In this document: in pieces, positions 35,746 to 45,702 of the stretch
Layout of the letters: every line of letters begins with the position of its first letter
How positions within the stretch are numbered: position 1 is the stretch's first letter
Assembly: GCF_014145455.1 (NCBI RefSeq)
Contig: NZ_JACIVB010000033.1
Location: 26,011 to 90,010 of the forward strand
Source: Limosilactobacillus rudii
Lineage (GTDB): Bacteria; Bacillota; Bacilli; Lactobacillales; Lactobacillaceae
Length of the DNA: 64,000 nucleotides
Direction of reading: 5' to 3'
Position numbers and translations under genes: made by a program
Notes under the pieces: model-generated
Told to the model about the DNA's origin: nothing
The model's input: only the letters and a program-made list of their open reading frames with translations
Database searches by the model: none

Positions 35746-37134
35746 TTACGCTTTTTCTAATTTTATTTGGGAAGAAATTTTATGATAAAGTTTGGTGCTA
35801 AGGTATAGGGATGTTAATAGCAAGCAGAGGCAAAGAATAAAGCCGGCTTGAATACCTAGATGAGATGAAGGATTATGAACTGCGTGGTTAATAATACCAA
35901 CAACAGCTACGATTAAGGCAGTACCAAAAGAGGCGGCAATTTGCCGAAGAGTATTGAAAGTTGCAACGGCATCAGGAACAATTTCATTTGGTAAGAGGGA
36001 CAATGCTTGTGTTTGTAATGGAATAAGCATTGTTACTAAACCAAATTGCCGTATAGTTTGAAAAAGGGTAATCATTAAGACCGAGCTACGAGCCCCAATG
36101 GCTGCCTGCCCAAGCGTACCGATAATATCGATTATTAAACCGGCACCAACTAAAATCTTAATAGGATAGATATCGTAAAAGTGACCACTAGTAGTCGATA
36201 ATAATCCAGTTAAGATTGCGCCGGGAAGAACCGCAATTGCAGAAATAACAGTACTTTCTCCCAGAACTATCTGTACTAATAGTGGAATCAAAATTGCATT
36301 ACCATACATTGTTGCGGTGATAAGCATATTAATTACAGTCGCTAAAACAAATTGCTTATGCGAAAAAATCTTAAAATTAATTAATTGGCGGTCACTATGA
36401 CGTTGATTTAAGAAAAATAGCAGAAGAAATAGTAATCCGATAGTAACATAGCCAATTACATTAAATGAGACTAGTGAGTTATTAGAAACGTTTGACAGTC
36501 CCATTAATAATGACCAAAGACCACCAGTAATTAAGATTAATGCTAAAGTATTGAACTGTGGGTGTTCATTATGCGGAATAGCTGGTAAAAAGAAAAATGA
36601 CAATAGAAGGGTGAGAACGGCGAAAGGAATTATTAATAAGAATAGGTATCGCCATGAGAAAAAGTGTAGGAGAAATCCAGAAAAAGCGGGGCCAAGAATA
36701 GGGGCACAATTAAACGCTAAACCAATAATTCCCATAATTTGTCCCTTTTTCCCTGGCTTGGCATAACGAATTGCAAGAACGTTCACCAAGGGCATCATCA
36801 TTCCCGCTCCAAGCGCTTGAATCATCCGGGCAATAACAATCATATTAAAACTTAGGGCAAGTCCACCAACAATTGTTCCAAGTAGAAAGATCCCTGCAAA
36901 AATGATAAACAACTTTTTAAATGAAAAACGTTTAATTAGGAAAGAACTAACAGGAATCATGAGGGCATTTACTAGCATGTAGCCATTTGTTACCCATTGA
37001 ACTTGGGCTTCACTAATATTAAAAACATGCATAAATGTTGGCAATGCAATGTTCATTAGGGTTGAACAGAGAAGACCGAAGAAGGTTCCAAAAACCATGA
37101 TTATTAAGGCATGACTTATTCGTTTATTTTCCAT
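35746..37134 (-). CDS. MFS multidrug exporter (DHA2, EmrB-like)
   Basis: A 462-residue protein with about fourteen membrane segments; the start ALPTFMHVFNISEAQVQWVTNGYMLV and the GxxxGPxxGG-like GLAFNCAPILGPAFSGFLL in segment five are typical of the DHA2 drug/proton antiporters. The only good ribosome binding site (AAAGGAG) lies about 16 nt before the ATG, which is long; an in-frame ATT codon sits closer. Substrate is unknown. Confidence 0.87.
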   Translation of the reverse strand: MENKRISHALIIMVFGTFFGLLCSTLMNIALPTFMHVFNISEAQVQWVTNGYMLVNALMIPVSSFLIKRFSFKKLFIIFAGIFLLGTIVGGLALSFNMIVIARMIQALGAGMMMPLVNVLAIRYAKPGKKGQIMGIIGLAFNCAPILGPAFSGFLLHFFSWRYLFLLIIPFAVLTLLLSFFFLPAIPHNEHPQFNTLALILITGGLWSLLMGLSNVSNNSLVSFNVIGYVTIGLLFLLLFFLNQRHSDRQLINFKIFSHKQFVLATVINMLITATMYGNAILIPLLVQIVLGESTVISAIAVLPGAILTGLLSTTSGHFYDIYPIKILVGAGLIIDIIGTLGQAAIGARSSVLMITLFQTIRQFGLVTMLIPLQTQALSLLPNEIVPDAVATFNTLRQIAASFGTALIVAVVGIINHAVHNPSSHLGIQAGFILCLCLLLTSLYLSTKLYHKISSQIKLEKA

Positions 37135-37267
37135 CGGGTAAATGTATCGCTCCTTTAATTAATTGAACAGTATTAGAGTGTACTAGTCCTATTAATAAAG
37201 TCAATAATGAATCTATTATTAGATTTGCAAGGAACTAAATAAATGATAGAATAGACTTATGATTATT

Positions 37268-37277
37268 TACATTTGTA
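37268..37277. promoter_or_regulatory. cop box, CopY operator
   Basis: TACATTTGTA matches the cop box consensus TACANNTGTA exactly and lies 17 nt before the CopY start codon, indicating autoregulation. Confidence 0.8.
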
Positions 37278-37294
37278 AACGCAGGAGGGGTTAA

Positions 37295-37723
37295 ATGAAT
37301 ATTAATTTAGAAATAACTCCCGCTGAATGGCAGATTATGCGGGTAGTTTGGAGCTTAAAGCAAACGACCAGTAGCCAAATTATCGAAGTACTACAAAGAA
37401 AAGTAGATTGGAAGCCAGCAACGATTAAAACCTTATTACGCCGGTTGGTTGATAAGAAGGCGTTACAAGCAACACGACAAGGACGCGGTTTTATTTACCG
37501 TCCACTAGTTCCTGAGCAGCAAACAATGGATCAGGCCGCTGATAACTTGTTCGATAATATATGTGAACGCCATGTCGGATGTACTTTAGGACATGTGATA
37601 AGTAATGCAGCCCTTAGTAAGGAAGATATAAGAAAATTACAATCAATATTAGATTCCAAGTTTAAAGAAGCTCCTGAACAAGTAAAATGTAATTGTATAC
37701 CCGGTAAAGAAATGAACTGTTGA
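37295..37723 (+). CDS. copY: CopY/TcrY-family copper-responsive repressor
   Basis: A 142-residue BlaI/CopY-type winged-helix repressor (ITPAEWQIMRVVWSL, PATIKTLLRRLVDKKAL). It is controlled by a cop box in its own promoter. The C-terminal metal site is CNCIPGKEMNC; classic CopY ends in two CxC pairs, so the second pair has only one Cys here. No copper ATPase or chaperone gene is next to it, so its targets must lie elsewhere or it serves another role. Confidence 0.87.
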   Translation: MNINLEITPAEWQIMRVVWSLKQTTSSQIIEVLQRKVDWKPATIKTLLRRLVDKKALQATRQGRGFIYRPLVPEQQTMDQAADNLFDNICERHVGCTLGHVISNAALSKEDIRKLQSILDSKFKEAPEQVKCNCIPGKEMNC

Positions 37724-37733
37724 TAAAAGCAAA

Positions 37734-37784
37734 CTCCCAGTAATGGAATACTAATTTTTCCATTACCGGGAGCTTCTTTTTTGT
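37734..37784. terminator. Bidirectional terminator after copY
   Basis: CTCCCAGTAATGGAA pairs with TTCCATTACCGGGAG across 9 nt with A/T-rich flanks. It lies between convergent genes. Confidence 0.9.
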
Positions 37785-37788
37785 ATTA

Positions 37789-39138
37789 TTATTTTTGATC
37801 GTTATCTTTATCTTTTTTCTTTTTAGGCTTGATATATACTACTTTAAATTTATTTACGTAAGCATTCTTTAAATCAAGCGGGGTGAATGAGAAGTTATCA
37901 ACTCTAATTGGCTGACCAACTTTAAGGTCATATTGTCGTTCAAGGAAGAAACCAGTTAATGTTGTAACTTCTGAATTATCAAATTGTTCAATATTGGTAT
38001 TAAAGTAACGTTCAAAATCATCTAATGGCATCTTACCTGAAACCTCAAATGTAGGATTACCTTTACTGTCAGGATCCTTCTTTTCAATCATATCTGAAGT
38101 AGCATGGTCAATTTCTTCGCCAACTGTACCAAATAATTCTTCATAGATATCTTTATCGGTAATGATTCCAGAAGTACCACCGTATTCATCTTGAACAACA
38201 ACAATTGGGACTTGCTTTTTCATCATCTCAGCAAGGACATTAGTCAATTGTTCATTTTCATAGACAATTGGTATTCGGCGCATAATTGTCCGAACTGATT
38301 GTTGGGGGTTAATTTGGTTTTGACGCATAATATCATATGCAAAAATGTAACCTAGGATATGATCCTTATCGTTATTAGCAACAACTGGGAAACGTGTGAA
38401 TTTCTTTTCAAAATAAAGCTTTGCTGCGTCCTCAATTGAGGCAGTGATATCGATCACCGCTAATTGTGTCCGATCAATCATAATATCTTCAGCAACCTTG
38501 TCATTCATCTCAAAAGCTCGTTGCATAAAGATAACATCTTCTTTATCCATCTCACCAGCCTTTTCAGATTGCTGTGATAAGGTCATGATTTCGTTTTGCG
38601 AATACGTATCTTCTTCTGGTTGAACATTAAACCCAAGCATCTTGGTAATGGCTGCTGCGACAACCGCAAATAACCAAACGAATGGGTAGAATACTGTATG
38701 GAAGAATTGAACAGGGTGAACAATTGCTAATAGAATCGGTACAGGACGGTCAATCGCCATATTTTTAGGAACTAAGTCGGTAAAAACCGCATGGAAGAAC
38801 GTAAAAATCAAGACACCAATAATAGGGGCAATTGCTTGGAGAACATCATGCGGAATCAATTCAACCTTAAGTAACAGGTCAGTAATGAATTCATCACCAA
38901 TCCATCCTAATACTAGTGAAGTCATTGTAACACCGACCTGGGCAGTTGATAGGTACTCATTAAGGTTTCCTACCATATGCTCCGCACGTTTGACCTTCCG
39001 CGTTTGGCGTAACTCTTTTAATTCACTTGGTCGAACTTTAACTACTGAGTATTCGAGAAGTGTAAACAGTGCTGCCAATAGTAAAATTAAAATAATGATA
39101 ATTAATCTAAACCAATAGGAATCCCATAATCCATTCAT
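37789..39138 (-). CDS. HlyC/CorC (CNNM) family membrane protein
   Basis: A 449-residue protein with an N-terminal DUF21 membrane domain (about four segments), a tandem CBS pair near residues 210-335 and a C-terminal CorC/HlyC transporter-associated domain, then a Lys-rich tail. This family is linked with magnesium or other divalent cation export. Domain order and length are typical. Confidence 0.9.
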   Translation of the reverse strand: MNGLWDSYWFRLIIIILILLLAALFTLLEYSVVKVRPSELKELRQTRKVKRAEHMVGNLNEYLSTAQVGVTMTSLVLGWIGDEFITDLLLKVELIPHDVLQAIAPIIGVLIFTFFHAVFTDLVPKNMAIDRPVPILLAIVHPVQFFHTVFYPFVWLFAVVAAAITKMLGFNVQPEEDTYSQNEIMTLSQQSEKAGEMDKEDVIFMQRAFEMNDKVAEDIMIDRTQLAVIDITASIEDAAKLYFEKKFTRFPVVANNDKDHILGYIFAYDIMRQNQINPQQSVRTIMRRIPIVYENEQLTNVLAEMMKKQVPIVVVQDEYGGTSGIITDKDIYEELFGTVGEEIDHATSDMIEKKDPDSKGNPTFEVSGKMPLDDFERYFNTNIEQFDNSEVTTLTGFFLERQYDLKVGQPIRVDNFSFTPLDLKNAYVNKFKVVYIKPKKKKDKDNDQK

Positions 39139-39279
39139 CGTTTAAAAAATTCACCTAAACTTTCATAAATAATTTACCGACTACTATTGTATCAGTAAAA
39201 CTCCTTAAGCGGGAGATAAATTAAGTTTTTATAATTTAAAATGATAAAATAGAAGAAAATAAAGGAGGAACGATAATAA

Positions 39280-41013
39280 ATGACCAGTAGTGAAGAAGAG
39301 ATTAAAAAGTCTGCCCGCCTTCGCAAAATTATGCAGGTAATGCGAAAATACCATTTTGTTAGTAACTTCTATCATCAGACTAACCCCCAGGCAATCTGTC
39401 AAGCATTACAAGAACTGGGACCTACTTTTATCAAGCTAGGGCAAATTTTATCCACCCGCCCCGACCTAGTTTCGCCAAGCTATATTAAAGAATTACGGCA
39501 GTTACAGGATCAAGTCAAAACAGATCCTTATTCGGTGGTTGAACAAACCTTTAAAGATGAGACGGGTAAGAATATTGATGAAGTATTTGCTAGTTTTGAA
39601 CAGACTCCCTTTGCCTCAGCCTCAATTGGGCAGGTTCATCATGCAAAGCTTAAAGATGGCACAGCAGTTGTGGTAAAAGTTCAGCATCCCGAAGTAGGAG
39701 CGCTGGTGAATACGGATCTTGCACTGTTAAGAAAAGCGGTCATTTTATTTAAATACGTTCCCCAAGATATCGCGGTTGTCGACCTTAATAAGGTAATCGA
39801 TGAATTGAGTGCTTCGTTATTAAGCGAGGTTAATACTCTGGATGAAGTGCGTAATGGAGAAGAATTTTACAAGCTTAATAATGGCAATGGTCCGATTCGT
39901 GTTCCCAAAGTTTATGCAAAGTATTGTGCGCCTAAAATTCTTGTCAACGAGGACATGCCTGGTAAAAGTATTCGCTACTTATTTGGTAAGGACAACGATA
40001 ATCCGCAAGTCGTAAAAAATAATCATGATATTGCGATTACGCTTGTCAATAACTTTTTGAAGCAGGTCTTTGTTGATCACTTTTTTCATGCTGACCCTCA
40101 TCCTGGTAATATTTTAATTTACAATATGCCGAATGATAATAATGATCAAGATTTTTCCGCAGTAAAGCATATAGAAAAAACAATTAGTAACACAACCATA
40201 ACCTATGAAAAACAACAGGAGCTTCCTAATTATCGAATTGTTTATCTTGATTTTGGAATGATGGGGCAACTAACTCCAGCAATGGCAAATAGTATTGCTA
40301 ATATTGTTATTACGATTAATACGAAGGATACTCGTAAAATTGGCAAGGCGGTTTTAGCAGTTTGTAATCGCACTGGTGACGTGGATGAAAATGCATTTTA
40401 TAAAGAGTTAGGAGCATTTATTCAACCTTACTTTTCAACTGGGCTGGGAAATATTGATTTTGTAAAAATGCTTTACCAAATTGTCCAATTATGTAAGAAA
40501 AATCATTTGCAGATGCGCGGTGAAGTAACGATGCTAATAAAGGCATTTGGAACTCTTGAAAGTTCGGTAGCACGACTGGACCCGGAAATTTCAATGCTTG
40601 AAGTTGCTCAATCATTTGGTCGGCGCTATTTAAAACGTAATTTTAATTGGCGTTCAGCGCTAGATAGCAACTTAATGAACCTCTTTTTGGCAGGACAAGC
40701 AAGTAGTAAGTTTCCAGAAAAAATTAATGAACTGATCGACACATTTGTTAGTGGGGATGCTAAGGTTGACCTCCAATATAAAAATGAGCAGCGGGTTCTT
40801 AAACAAATAGAACGGCTCATGAATCGGTTTATGATTGCTATTATCTTGGCTGCGGTAATTCTGGGGTCTTCACTATTAGTTGAGGGGACTTCTCCTCATT
40901 CGCATATCTATCGCCTAGGGGTAAGCGGGTATATTATTGCAATCATTATAATTATTTTGCTAATCTTGACCGAGGTAATCCATCGGTGGCGAACATGGCG
41001 AAAGAAGCGATAA
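39280..41013 (+). CDS. AarF/UbiB-family atypical kinase
   Basis: A 577-residue protein with the ABC1/ADCK fold: ELGPTFIKLGQILSTRPDL near residue 47 holds the KxGQ motif, ASASIGQVHHAKL is the Ala-rich nucleotide loop, DHFFHADPHPGNI near 269 and YLDFGMMGQL near 325 hold the catalytic residues, and two hydrophobic segments end the protein. In ubiquinone-producing bacteria it supports quinone synthesis; in lactobacilli without ubiquinone its role is unclear. GGAGG precedes it. Confidence 0.9.
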   Translation: MTSSEEEIKKSARLRKIMQVMRKYHFVSNFYHQTNPQAICQALQELGPTFIKLGQILSTRPDLVSPSYIKELRQLQDQVKTDPYSVVEQTFKDETGKNIDEVFASFEQTPFASASIGQVHHAKLKDGTAVVVKVQHPEVGALVNTDLALLRKAVILFKYVPQDIAVVDLNKVIDELSASLLSEVNTLDEVRNGEEFYKLNNGNGPIRVPKVYAKYCAPKILVNEDMPGKSIRYLFGKDNDNPQVVKNNHDIAITLVNNFLKQVFVDHFFHADPHPGNILIYNMPNDNNDQDFSAVKHIEKTISNTTITYEKQQELPNYRIVYLDFGMMGQLTPAMANSIANIVITINTKDTRKIGKAVLAVCNRTGDVDENAFYKELGAFIQPYFSTGLGNIDFVKMLYQIVQLCKKNHLQMRGEVTMLIKAFGTLESSVARLDPEISMLEVAQSFGRRYLKRNFNWRSALDSNLMNLFLAGQASSKFPEKINELIDTFVSGDAKVDLQYKNEQRVLKQIERLMNRFMIAIILAAVILGSSLLVEGTSPHSHIYRLGVSGYIIAIIIIILLILTEVIHRWRTWRKKR

Positions 41014-41014
41014 A

Positions 41015-41836
41015 ATGTTTTTGTGGGGATTAATAAACATCCTAATTTGTTGTATATGCTGGGGATTAGTAATTAGAATTATCTTGATTCCGCACTTTAA
41101 GAATATCCAGGTAATTATCCATTATAATTTACTAGCATTCCTCTTAATGCTTATCAACCTTGTGATTGTATTGCCATTTTTTGGTTATCTTTTAAGATAC
41201 GAATCACCAGCACATTGTATTTGGCATTTAGTCTTAATCGCCGCAATCGTTGATTTTATAAGCACTCTTAATTTAATTTTATTTTGCTGTTACAGTTTTT
41301 ATACTCGTATAAAACGATGTCCAACAAATGTTTGCGATATTGTTGTGCTAGGAGCAGCAATTAATCATGGACAAGTGTCGCCTGTGTTAGCAAGCCGACT
41401 TAATCATGCAATCAAGTGCTGGCAGCAACATCAATCTGCAAGAATAATTGTATCAGGCGGTCAATCACAAAATGAACATTTATCAGAAGCGGCGGCAATG
41501 GCGAGGTACTTAGTTATGCGTGGTATTCCTGCCCAACTTATACTGCGTGAAAATCATGCGCGTAACACAAGACAAAACTTGTTGTTTACGAAGCGTTTAA
41601 TAACAGCTGTTGATCGTTCAGTTGTAGTAATTACCAGTGATTTTCATGTTCTACGGGCCCGATTAGATGCGAGAAAGATAGGACTGAGCTGGTGCTTTTT
41701 AGGAACTAAAACGCCATGGCAATTTCGAACATTAACTTTTATTCGTGATTATCTCGGCGTCATTCGCGATCATTACTGCTTAGCCGGCTGTGTTTGGTTT
41801 GTGGGGATTGTTATTGCAGAATTACTATTAACGTAG
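41015..41836 (+). CDS. YdcF/SanA-like DUF218 membrane protein
   Basis: A 273-residue protein with four hydrophobic segments and then the DUF218 domain (DIVVLGAAINHGQVSPVLASR near residue 109, IIVSGGQSQNEHLSEA, and NTRQNLLFTKRL). The family is linked with cell envelope carriers. It starts one base after the UbiB-like gene stop, so the two are one transcriptional unit. Confidence 0.85.
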   Translation: MFLWGLINILICCICWGLVIRIILIPHFKNIQVIIHYNLLAFLLMLINLVIVLPFFGYLLRYESPAHCIWHLVLIAAIVDFISTLNLILFCCYSFYTRIKRCPTNVCDIVVLGAAINHGQVSPVLASRLNHAIKCWQQHQSARIIVSGGQSQNEHLSEAAAMARYLVMRGIPAQLILRENHARNTRQNLLFTKRLITAVDRSVVVITSDFHVLRARLDARKIGLSWCFLGTKTPWQFRTLTFIRDYLGVIRDHYCLAGCVWFVGIVIAELLLT

Positions 41837-41888
41837 AAAAATAGAGCTTCAGGACCGGTAAAGTCGACTCCTAAAGCTCTATTTTATG
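41837..41888 (+). terminator. Terminator after the YdcF-like gene
   Basis: AAAATAGAGCTT pairs with AAAGCTCTATTTT around a large loop. It may also serve the glyoxalase-fold gene on the minus strand. Confidence 0.8.
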
Positions 41889-41913
41889 TTACCGAAACTT
41901 TTAAACTGTTACT

Positions 41914-42306
41914 TTATTTATTCTTATATACAGCAATCTCGATTAAGTTATTATCAGGATCGTGAACGTAAAGGGAAGTCATCTGCCCCTCAGCGCCATG
42001 TTTTTCAATGGGACCAGCGATGATTTCAATATAATAGCTATTTAAATGGTGGATGATATCATCTAGGTTATCCCCAGCAACGATACATAAATCTGCCGAG
42101 CCAATAGTTGGCTTAGCTGCCTTTAAATCTGTTGGCCGTTCAGCTTTTTGCAACCGAATTAATTGGTGACCGCAGCGGAGGGTAATTAGATCGTCACCGT
42201 TTTGCTCCTTTAATACCGGCATATCAAATACTTCATGGTAAAAACGCATTGATTTTTCTAAATCTGCAACCGTTAAAACGATATGGTCAATTCGACGTAC
42301 TTTCAT
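41914..42306 (-). CDS. VOC-superfamily (glyoxalase-like) protein
   Basis: A 130-residue protein of two beta-alpha-beta-beta-beta modules. It starts VRRIDHIVLTVADLEKSMRFY and ends with DPDNNLIEIAVY, the usual metal-binding His and Glu positions of the VOC superfamily. It may be a lactoylglutathione-lyase relative or a resistance-type protein; substrate is not visible. Confidence 0.88.
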   Translation of the reverse strand: MKVRRIDHIVLTVADLEKSMRFYHEVFDMPVLKEQNGDDLITLRCGHQLIRLQKAERPTDLKAAKPTIGSADLCIVAGDNLDDIIHHLNSYYIEIIAGPIEKHGAEGQMTSLYVHDPDNNLIEIAVYKNK

Positions 42307-42450
42307 AATGTTAAACTCCCTTAAATTGAAATCAACACATCATATTATACAAGCCTATAACGCAATATGGCAAAAAAACTTGTTAGTTGTATAATAAGGT
42401 GATTGTTGTAATGAAAGTTAATAAAATTATCACGCGAAAGGGGTAAATTG

Positions 42451-44967
42451 ATGATGCAAAATACTAAACTACCAACGCAAATTGAAGTACGTGGTGGACG
42501 AGTACATAACCTAAAAAATATCGATATTAACATCCCCTTACATAAATTTGTTGCCATTTCTGGACTTTCTGGTTCAGGTAAAAGTTCATTAGCAATGGGA
42601 ATTTTGTATGAAGAAGGATCGCGTCGCTACTTAGAAGCCTTGTCAACCTATACGCGACGGCGAATCAAGTTAGGAGCGCAAGCAGATGTTACAAGCGTTA
42701 AGCACATTCCATCTGCTCTGGCATTAAAGCAACGACCATCGATTCCCTCAGAACGGGCAACTGTTGGTACAATGAGTGAAATGCTAAATGTAATTCGTTT
42801 GATTTTCTCTCGATTAGGATCACCGGTCTGTCCCAATGGTCACCGATTAAAGCCAAGTTTGCAAATTGCGGAAGCGATGAGTAAAAATGGTGACGAGATG
42901 GGACGATTGACCTGTCCGGCCTGTGGCAAAAAGTTTTACGCATATAGTGCAGAAGATTTTGCTTTTAATTCTGATGGTGCTTGCGAGCGGTGTCATGGTA
43001 CAGGTATGGTGCGGACGCTTGACGAAAGTAAGCTGATCGGGGACGAAAATCTAAGTCTAGCTGATGGGGCAGTTGCTTCTTGGCATTTACCAGGACGTAA
43101 TTTTATGCCTAGTGTTGCTGAACAGGCCGGGGTGCGGATTCATGTTCCGTATAAGGATCTAACAGCCAAAGAAAAAGATTTTGTATTAAATGGGCCGAAG
43201 AAAAAATTTAAAATGGATTTTCGTTCTGGAACGGGAAGGGTCTTTCATGATTTTAATGCTCTTTATGAAAATGCACATGAGGCAGTATTAGCATCGGCCA
43301 AAAGCAGTAAAAGCGAACGAGCTCAAAAACGAATTAGTGAGTTTTTCCATTACTCCGTTTGTCCTGTATGTCATGGATCACGACTAAAGCCAGAACTTTT
43401 GCGACAATTAGCAGGAGGGCTGAATATTGCGCAAGTCAGCAATCTTACTCTTGGTGACTTACCGCAGTGGAAGGAAAAGGTGCTAGCAACTCTTCCAACA
43501 AATATGGATAAAATTGCTACATCCCTGTTTAAAGAATTTGATGATAATCTTCGCCCGTTATTAGAGTTGGGACTAGATTACCTTACGCTTTCACGTAATG
43601 GTAATTCTTTATCAACAGGAGAATTACAGCGGATCCAGCTTGCACGAACCTTGCGGACACAAACAACTGGTGTTCTTTATATCTTAGATGAACCATCAAT
43701 TGGTCTGCATCCTGATAACATTAGCGGTTTATTAAATGTTTTCAAGGAATTAGTCGCTCAGGGCAATTCTTTAGTCGTTGTTGACCATAGTGTCGATATC
43801 ATAAAAGCTGCTGATTGGATTATTGAGATTGGACCAGGATCAGGGGCCCAAGGAGGAAGAATTCTTACTGAAGGCACACCAATAGCAATTGCAAAGAATT
43901 CAAAGTCAAAGATTGGCCCATATTTAAATGGGACTGCAAAATTGATTAGTCGCCCATTAGCAGAAAAAGCGGCAGATCAAAATATTTCGTTTGAAGTAAA
44001 GAACTTTTATAACCTTAAAGATGTAAAAGCTACGATTCCAGTTAATCGATTAACAGCAATTACCGGTTTTTCGGGGGCAGGAAAGACCAGCTTAATTCTA
44101 GATAGCCTGGTACCTGCAATTAAGGCTAAAGCAGCAGGAGCTAATTTACCTAGTCAGGTAACCACATTAACAACGCCATTAAAAGAAGTTGTCAGTGTTG
44201 ATGCTGCACCAATCGGCAAAACAAACCGCTCAACTGTAGCTACTTACACCAATATAATGGATAATTTAAGAAAACTTTTTGCTGCTCAACCGTTAGCAAA
44301 AGAAAAGCATTACACGCCATCCTATTTTTCATATAATAATAAACAAGGAGCTTGTCCTACATGCGGTGGTGCTGGGGTAGTAACCTTAGATATTCAATTT
44401 TTGCCCGATATGCAACAGACGTGTCCTACTTGTAATGGTGACCGGTATAATCATGAAGTTCAAAAAGTTAAGTGGCATGATTATTCAATCGTCGACCTAC
44501 TAAAGCTTGATATTCGTTCAGCAATTAAAGTATTTGCTGACGTACCTAAGATCGAACGTGAATTGCAATTGCTTGATGAAGTTGGGCTTAGCTATCTTCA
44601 TCTAGGTGAAAGTACCCCTAGTCTTTCTGGCGGGGAAGCACAGCGTCTAAAGTTAGTTAAACACTTGAATCATAATCAAGATGAAACATTATTTGTCTTT
44701 GATGAACCGACAATTGGACTTCATCCGCTTGATGTAAAAACTCTTCTTAGTGTTATGCAGCAATTACTTGATCGTGGCGCAACGATTGTTACCATTACTC
44801 ATGACTTGAATCTAATAATTAACGCAGACCACATGATTGATTTAGGTCCTCGTGGGGGACGAAATGGTGGAAAAATTGTCGCTCAGGGTACACCTTTAGA
44901 ATTAGTTAAAAAGCCGACAAGTTTAACAAGTGAATATCTTGCAAAATATTGGCATAATTTTCAATAA
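42451..44967 (+). CDS. UvrA-paralogue ABC ATPase
   Basis: An 838-residue paralogue of excinuclease subunit UvrA, about 100 residues shorter than canonical UvrA. Two ABC domains are visible: GLSGSGKSS and FSGAGKTS (Walker A), two signatures (SLSTGELQRIQLARTL, SLSGGEAQRLKLVKHL), and zinc-finger CxxC pairs (CPACGKKF, CERCHGTG, CPVCHGSR, CPTCGGAG, CPTCNGDR). No UvrB gene is adjacent. Such UvrA2/DrrC-like proteins are associated with drug or DNA-damage tolerance. Function here is not known. Confidence 0.88.
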   Translation: MMQNTKLPTQIEVRGGRVHNLKNIDINIPLHKFVAISGLSGSGKSSLAMGILYEEGSRRYLEALSTYTRRRIKLGAQADVTSVKHIPSALALKQRPSIPSERATVGTMSEMLNVIRLIFSRLGSPVCPNGHRLKPSLQIAEAMSKNGDEMGRLTCPACGKKFYAYSAEDFAFNSDGACERCHGTGMVRTLDESKLIGDENLSLADGAVASWHLPGRNFMPSVAEQAGVRIHVPYKDLTAKEKDFVLNGPKKKFKMDFRSGTGRVFHDFNALYENAHEAVLASAKSSKSERAQKRISEFFHYSVCPVCHGSRLKPELLRQLAGGLNIAQVSNLTLGDLPQWKEKVLATLPTNMDKIATSLFKEFDDNLRPLLELGLDYLTLSRNGNSLSTGELQRIQLARTLRTQTTGVLYILDEPSIGLHPDNISGLLNVFKELVAQGNSLVVVDHSVDIIKAADWIIEIGPGSGAQGGRILTEGTPIAIAKNSKSKIGPYLNGTAKLISRPLAEKAADQNISFEVKNFYNLKDVKATIPVNRLTAITGFSGAGKTSLILDSLVPAIKAKAAGANLPSQVTTLTTPLKEVVSVDAAPIGKTNRSTVATYTNIMDNLRKLFAAQPLAKEKHYTPSYFSYNNKQGACPTCGGAGVVTLDIQFLPDMQQTCPTCNGDRYNHEVQKVKWHDYSIVDLLKLDIRSAIKVFADVPKIERELQLLDEVGLSYLHLGESTPSLSGGEAQRLKLVKHLNHNQDETLFVFDEPTIGLHPLDVKTLLSVMQQLLDRGATIVTITHDLNLIINADHMIDLGPRGGRNGGKIVAQGTPLELVKKPTSLTSEYLAKYWHNFQ

Positions 44968-44969
44968 AT

Positions 44970-45014
44970 AAAACGAGATCAAACGACTTATTGTCATCTG
45001 GTCTCGTTTTTGTT
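44970..45014. terminator. Bidirectional terminator after the UvrA paralogue
   Basis: AAAACGAGATCA pairs with TGGTCTCGTTTT around a 17-nt loop with T/A-rich flanks. Confidence 0.85.
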
Positions 45015-45697
45015 TAAGCATTTTCTTCGTGGTATTGCCAAATCTTTTTAATAAGCAGGTAAAAGCAAAGAAGTACTAAAATAGCAATTCCTACACCAAC
45101 TAAACGTCTGATATTTCCCTTGAAAATAGCATCCCCACCAAAGGCATATAAGAATGAGGTAGGAGCCATTCCAACAATAACCATTGCTAAATAATGCTTC
45201 CGATCAACATCTAATTGTGCTCCAGCGTAATTTACCAAGACACTTGGTATCACCGGAATCATAAAGCCAATGGTTAGAGCAATTAAAGGATGTTTCTGAT
45301 GAAGAAGATAGCGGAGTAATTTATTCTTTTTAACCCTTTTTGATAAATCGATTTTGCGGATAATACTCATAACAGCGCAATTACCTAAAATATTTCCCGA
45401 CCAATTAATCAAAAAGCCCCCGATTGGCCCATAGCAAAGCCCAGCAAAAATGCAGACAACCGAATTAGACATTCCTGGAATAGCATTTAAGATCCCGATT
45501 AAAGTAATCAGTAAAAACATATCAGTAAAGCCATGACTTCTAATCATATGAAGAAGTTTTGCCTTATTATGGGCATTGAGGTCGATAAGTAATTCGATGT
45601 CTGGCTTATAGGTACGGTAAATAAAATAAATAACAATTACTGCTAATAAAATAGCTCCAACAATTAGCCAAGTTTTATTTAAGCGGCGCTCTTTCAT
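45014..45697 (-). CDS. TVP38/TMEM64-family membrane protein
   Basis: A 227-residue integral membrane protein of the DedA/TVP38 type with the conserved IPGMSNSVVCIFAGLCYGPIGGFLINWSG-like central region and the proline-rich PVIPSVLVNYAGA segment. These proteins are linked to lipid scrambling. The ATG at 45697 is favoured because GGAGG lies 10 nt before it; an in-frame GTG at 45706 overlaps that site. It follows the DUF2075 gene by 5 nt. Confidence 0.85.
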   Translation of the reverse strand: MKERRLNKTWLIVGAILLAVIVIYFIYRTYKPDIELLIDLNAHNKAKLLHMIRSHGFTDMFLLITLIGILNAIPGMSNSVVCIFAGLCYGPIGGFLINWSGNILGNCAVMSIIRKIDLSKRVKKNKLLRYLLHQKHPLIALTIGFMIPVIPSVLVNYAGAQLDVDRKHYLAMVIVGMAPTSFLYAFGGDAIFKGNIRRLVGVGIAILVLLCFYLLIKKIWQYHEENA

Positions 45698-45702
45698 TGC
45701 TT

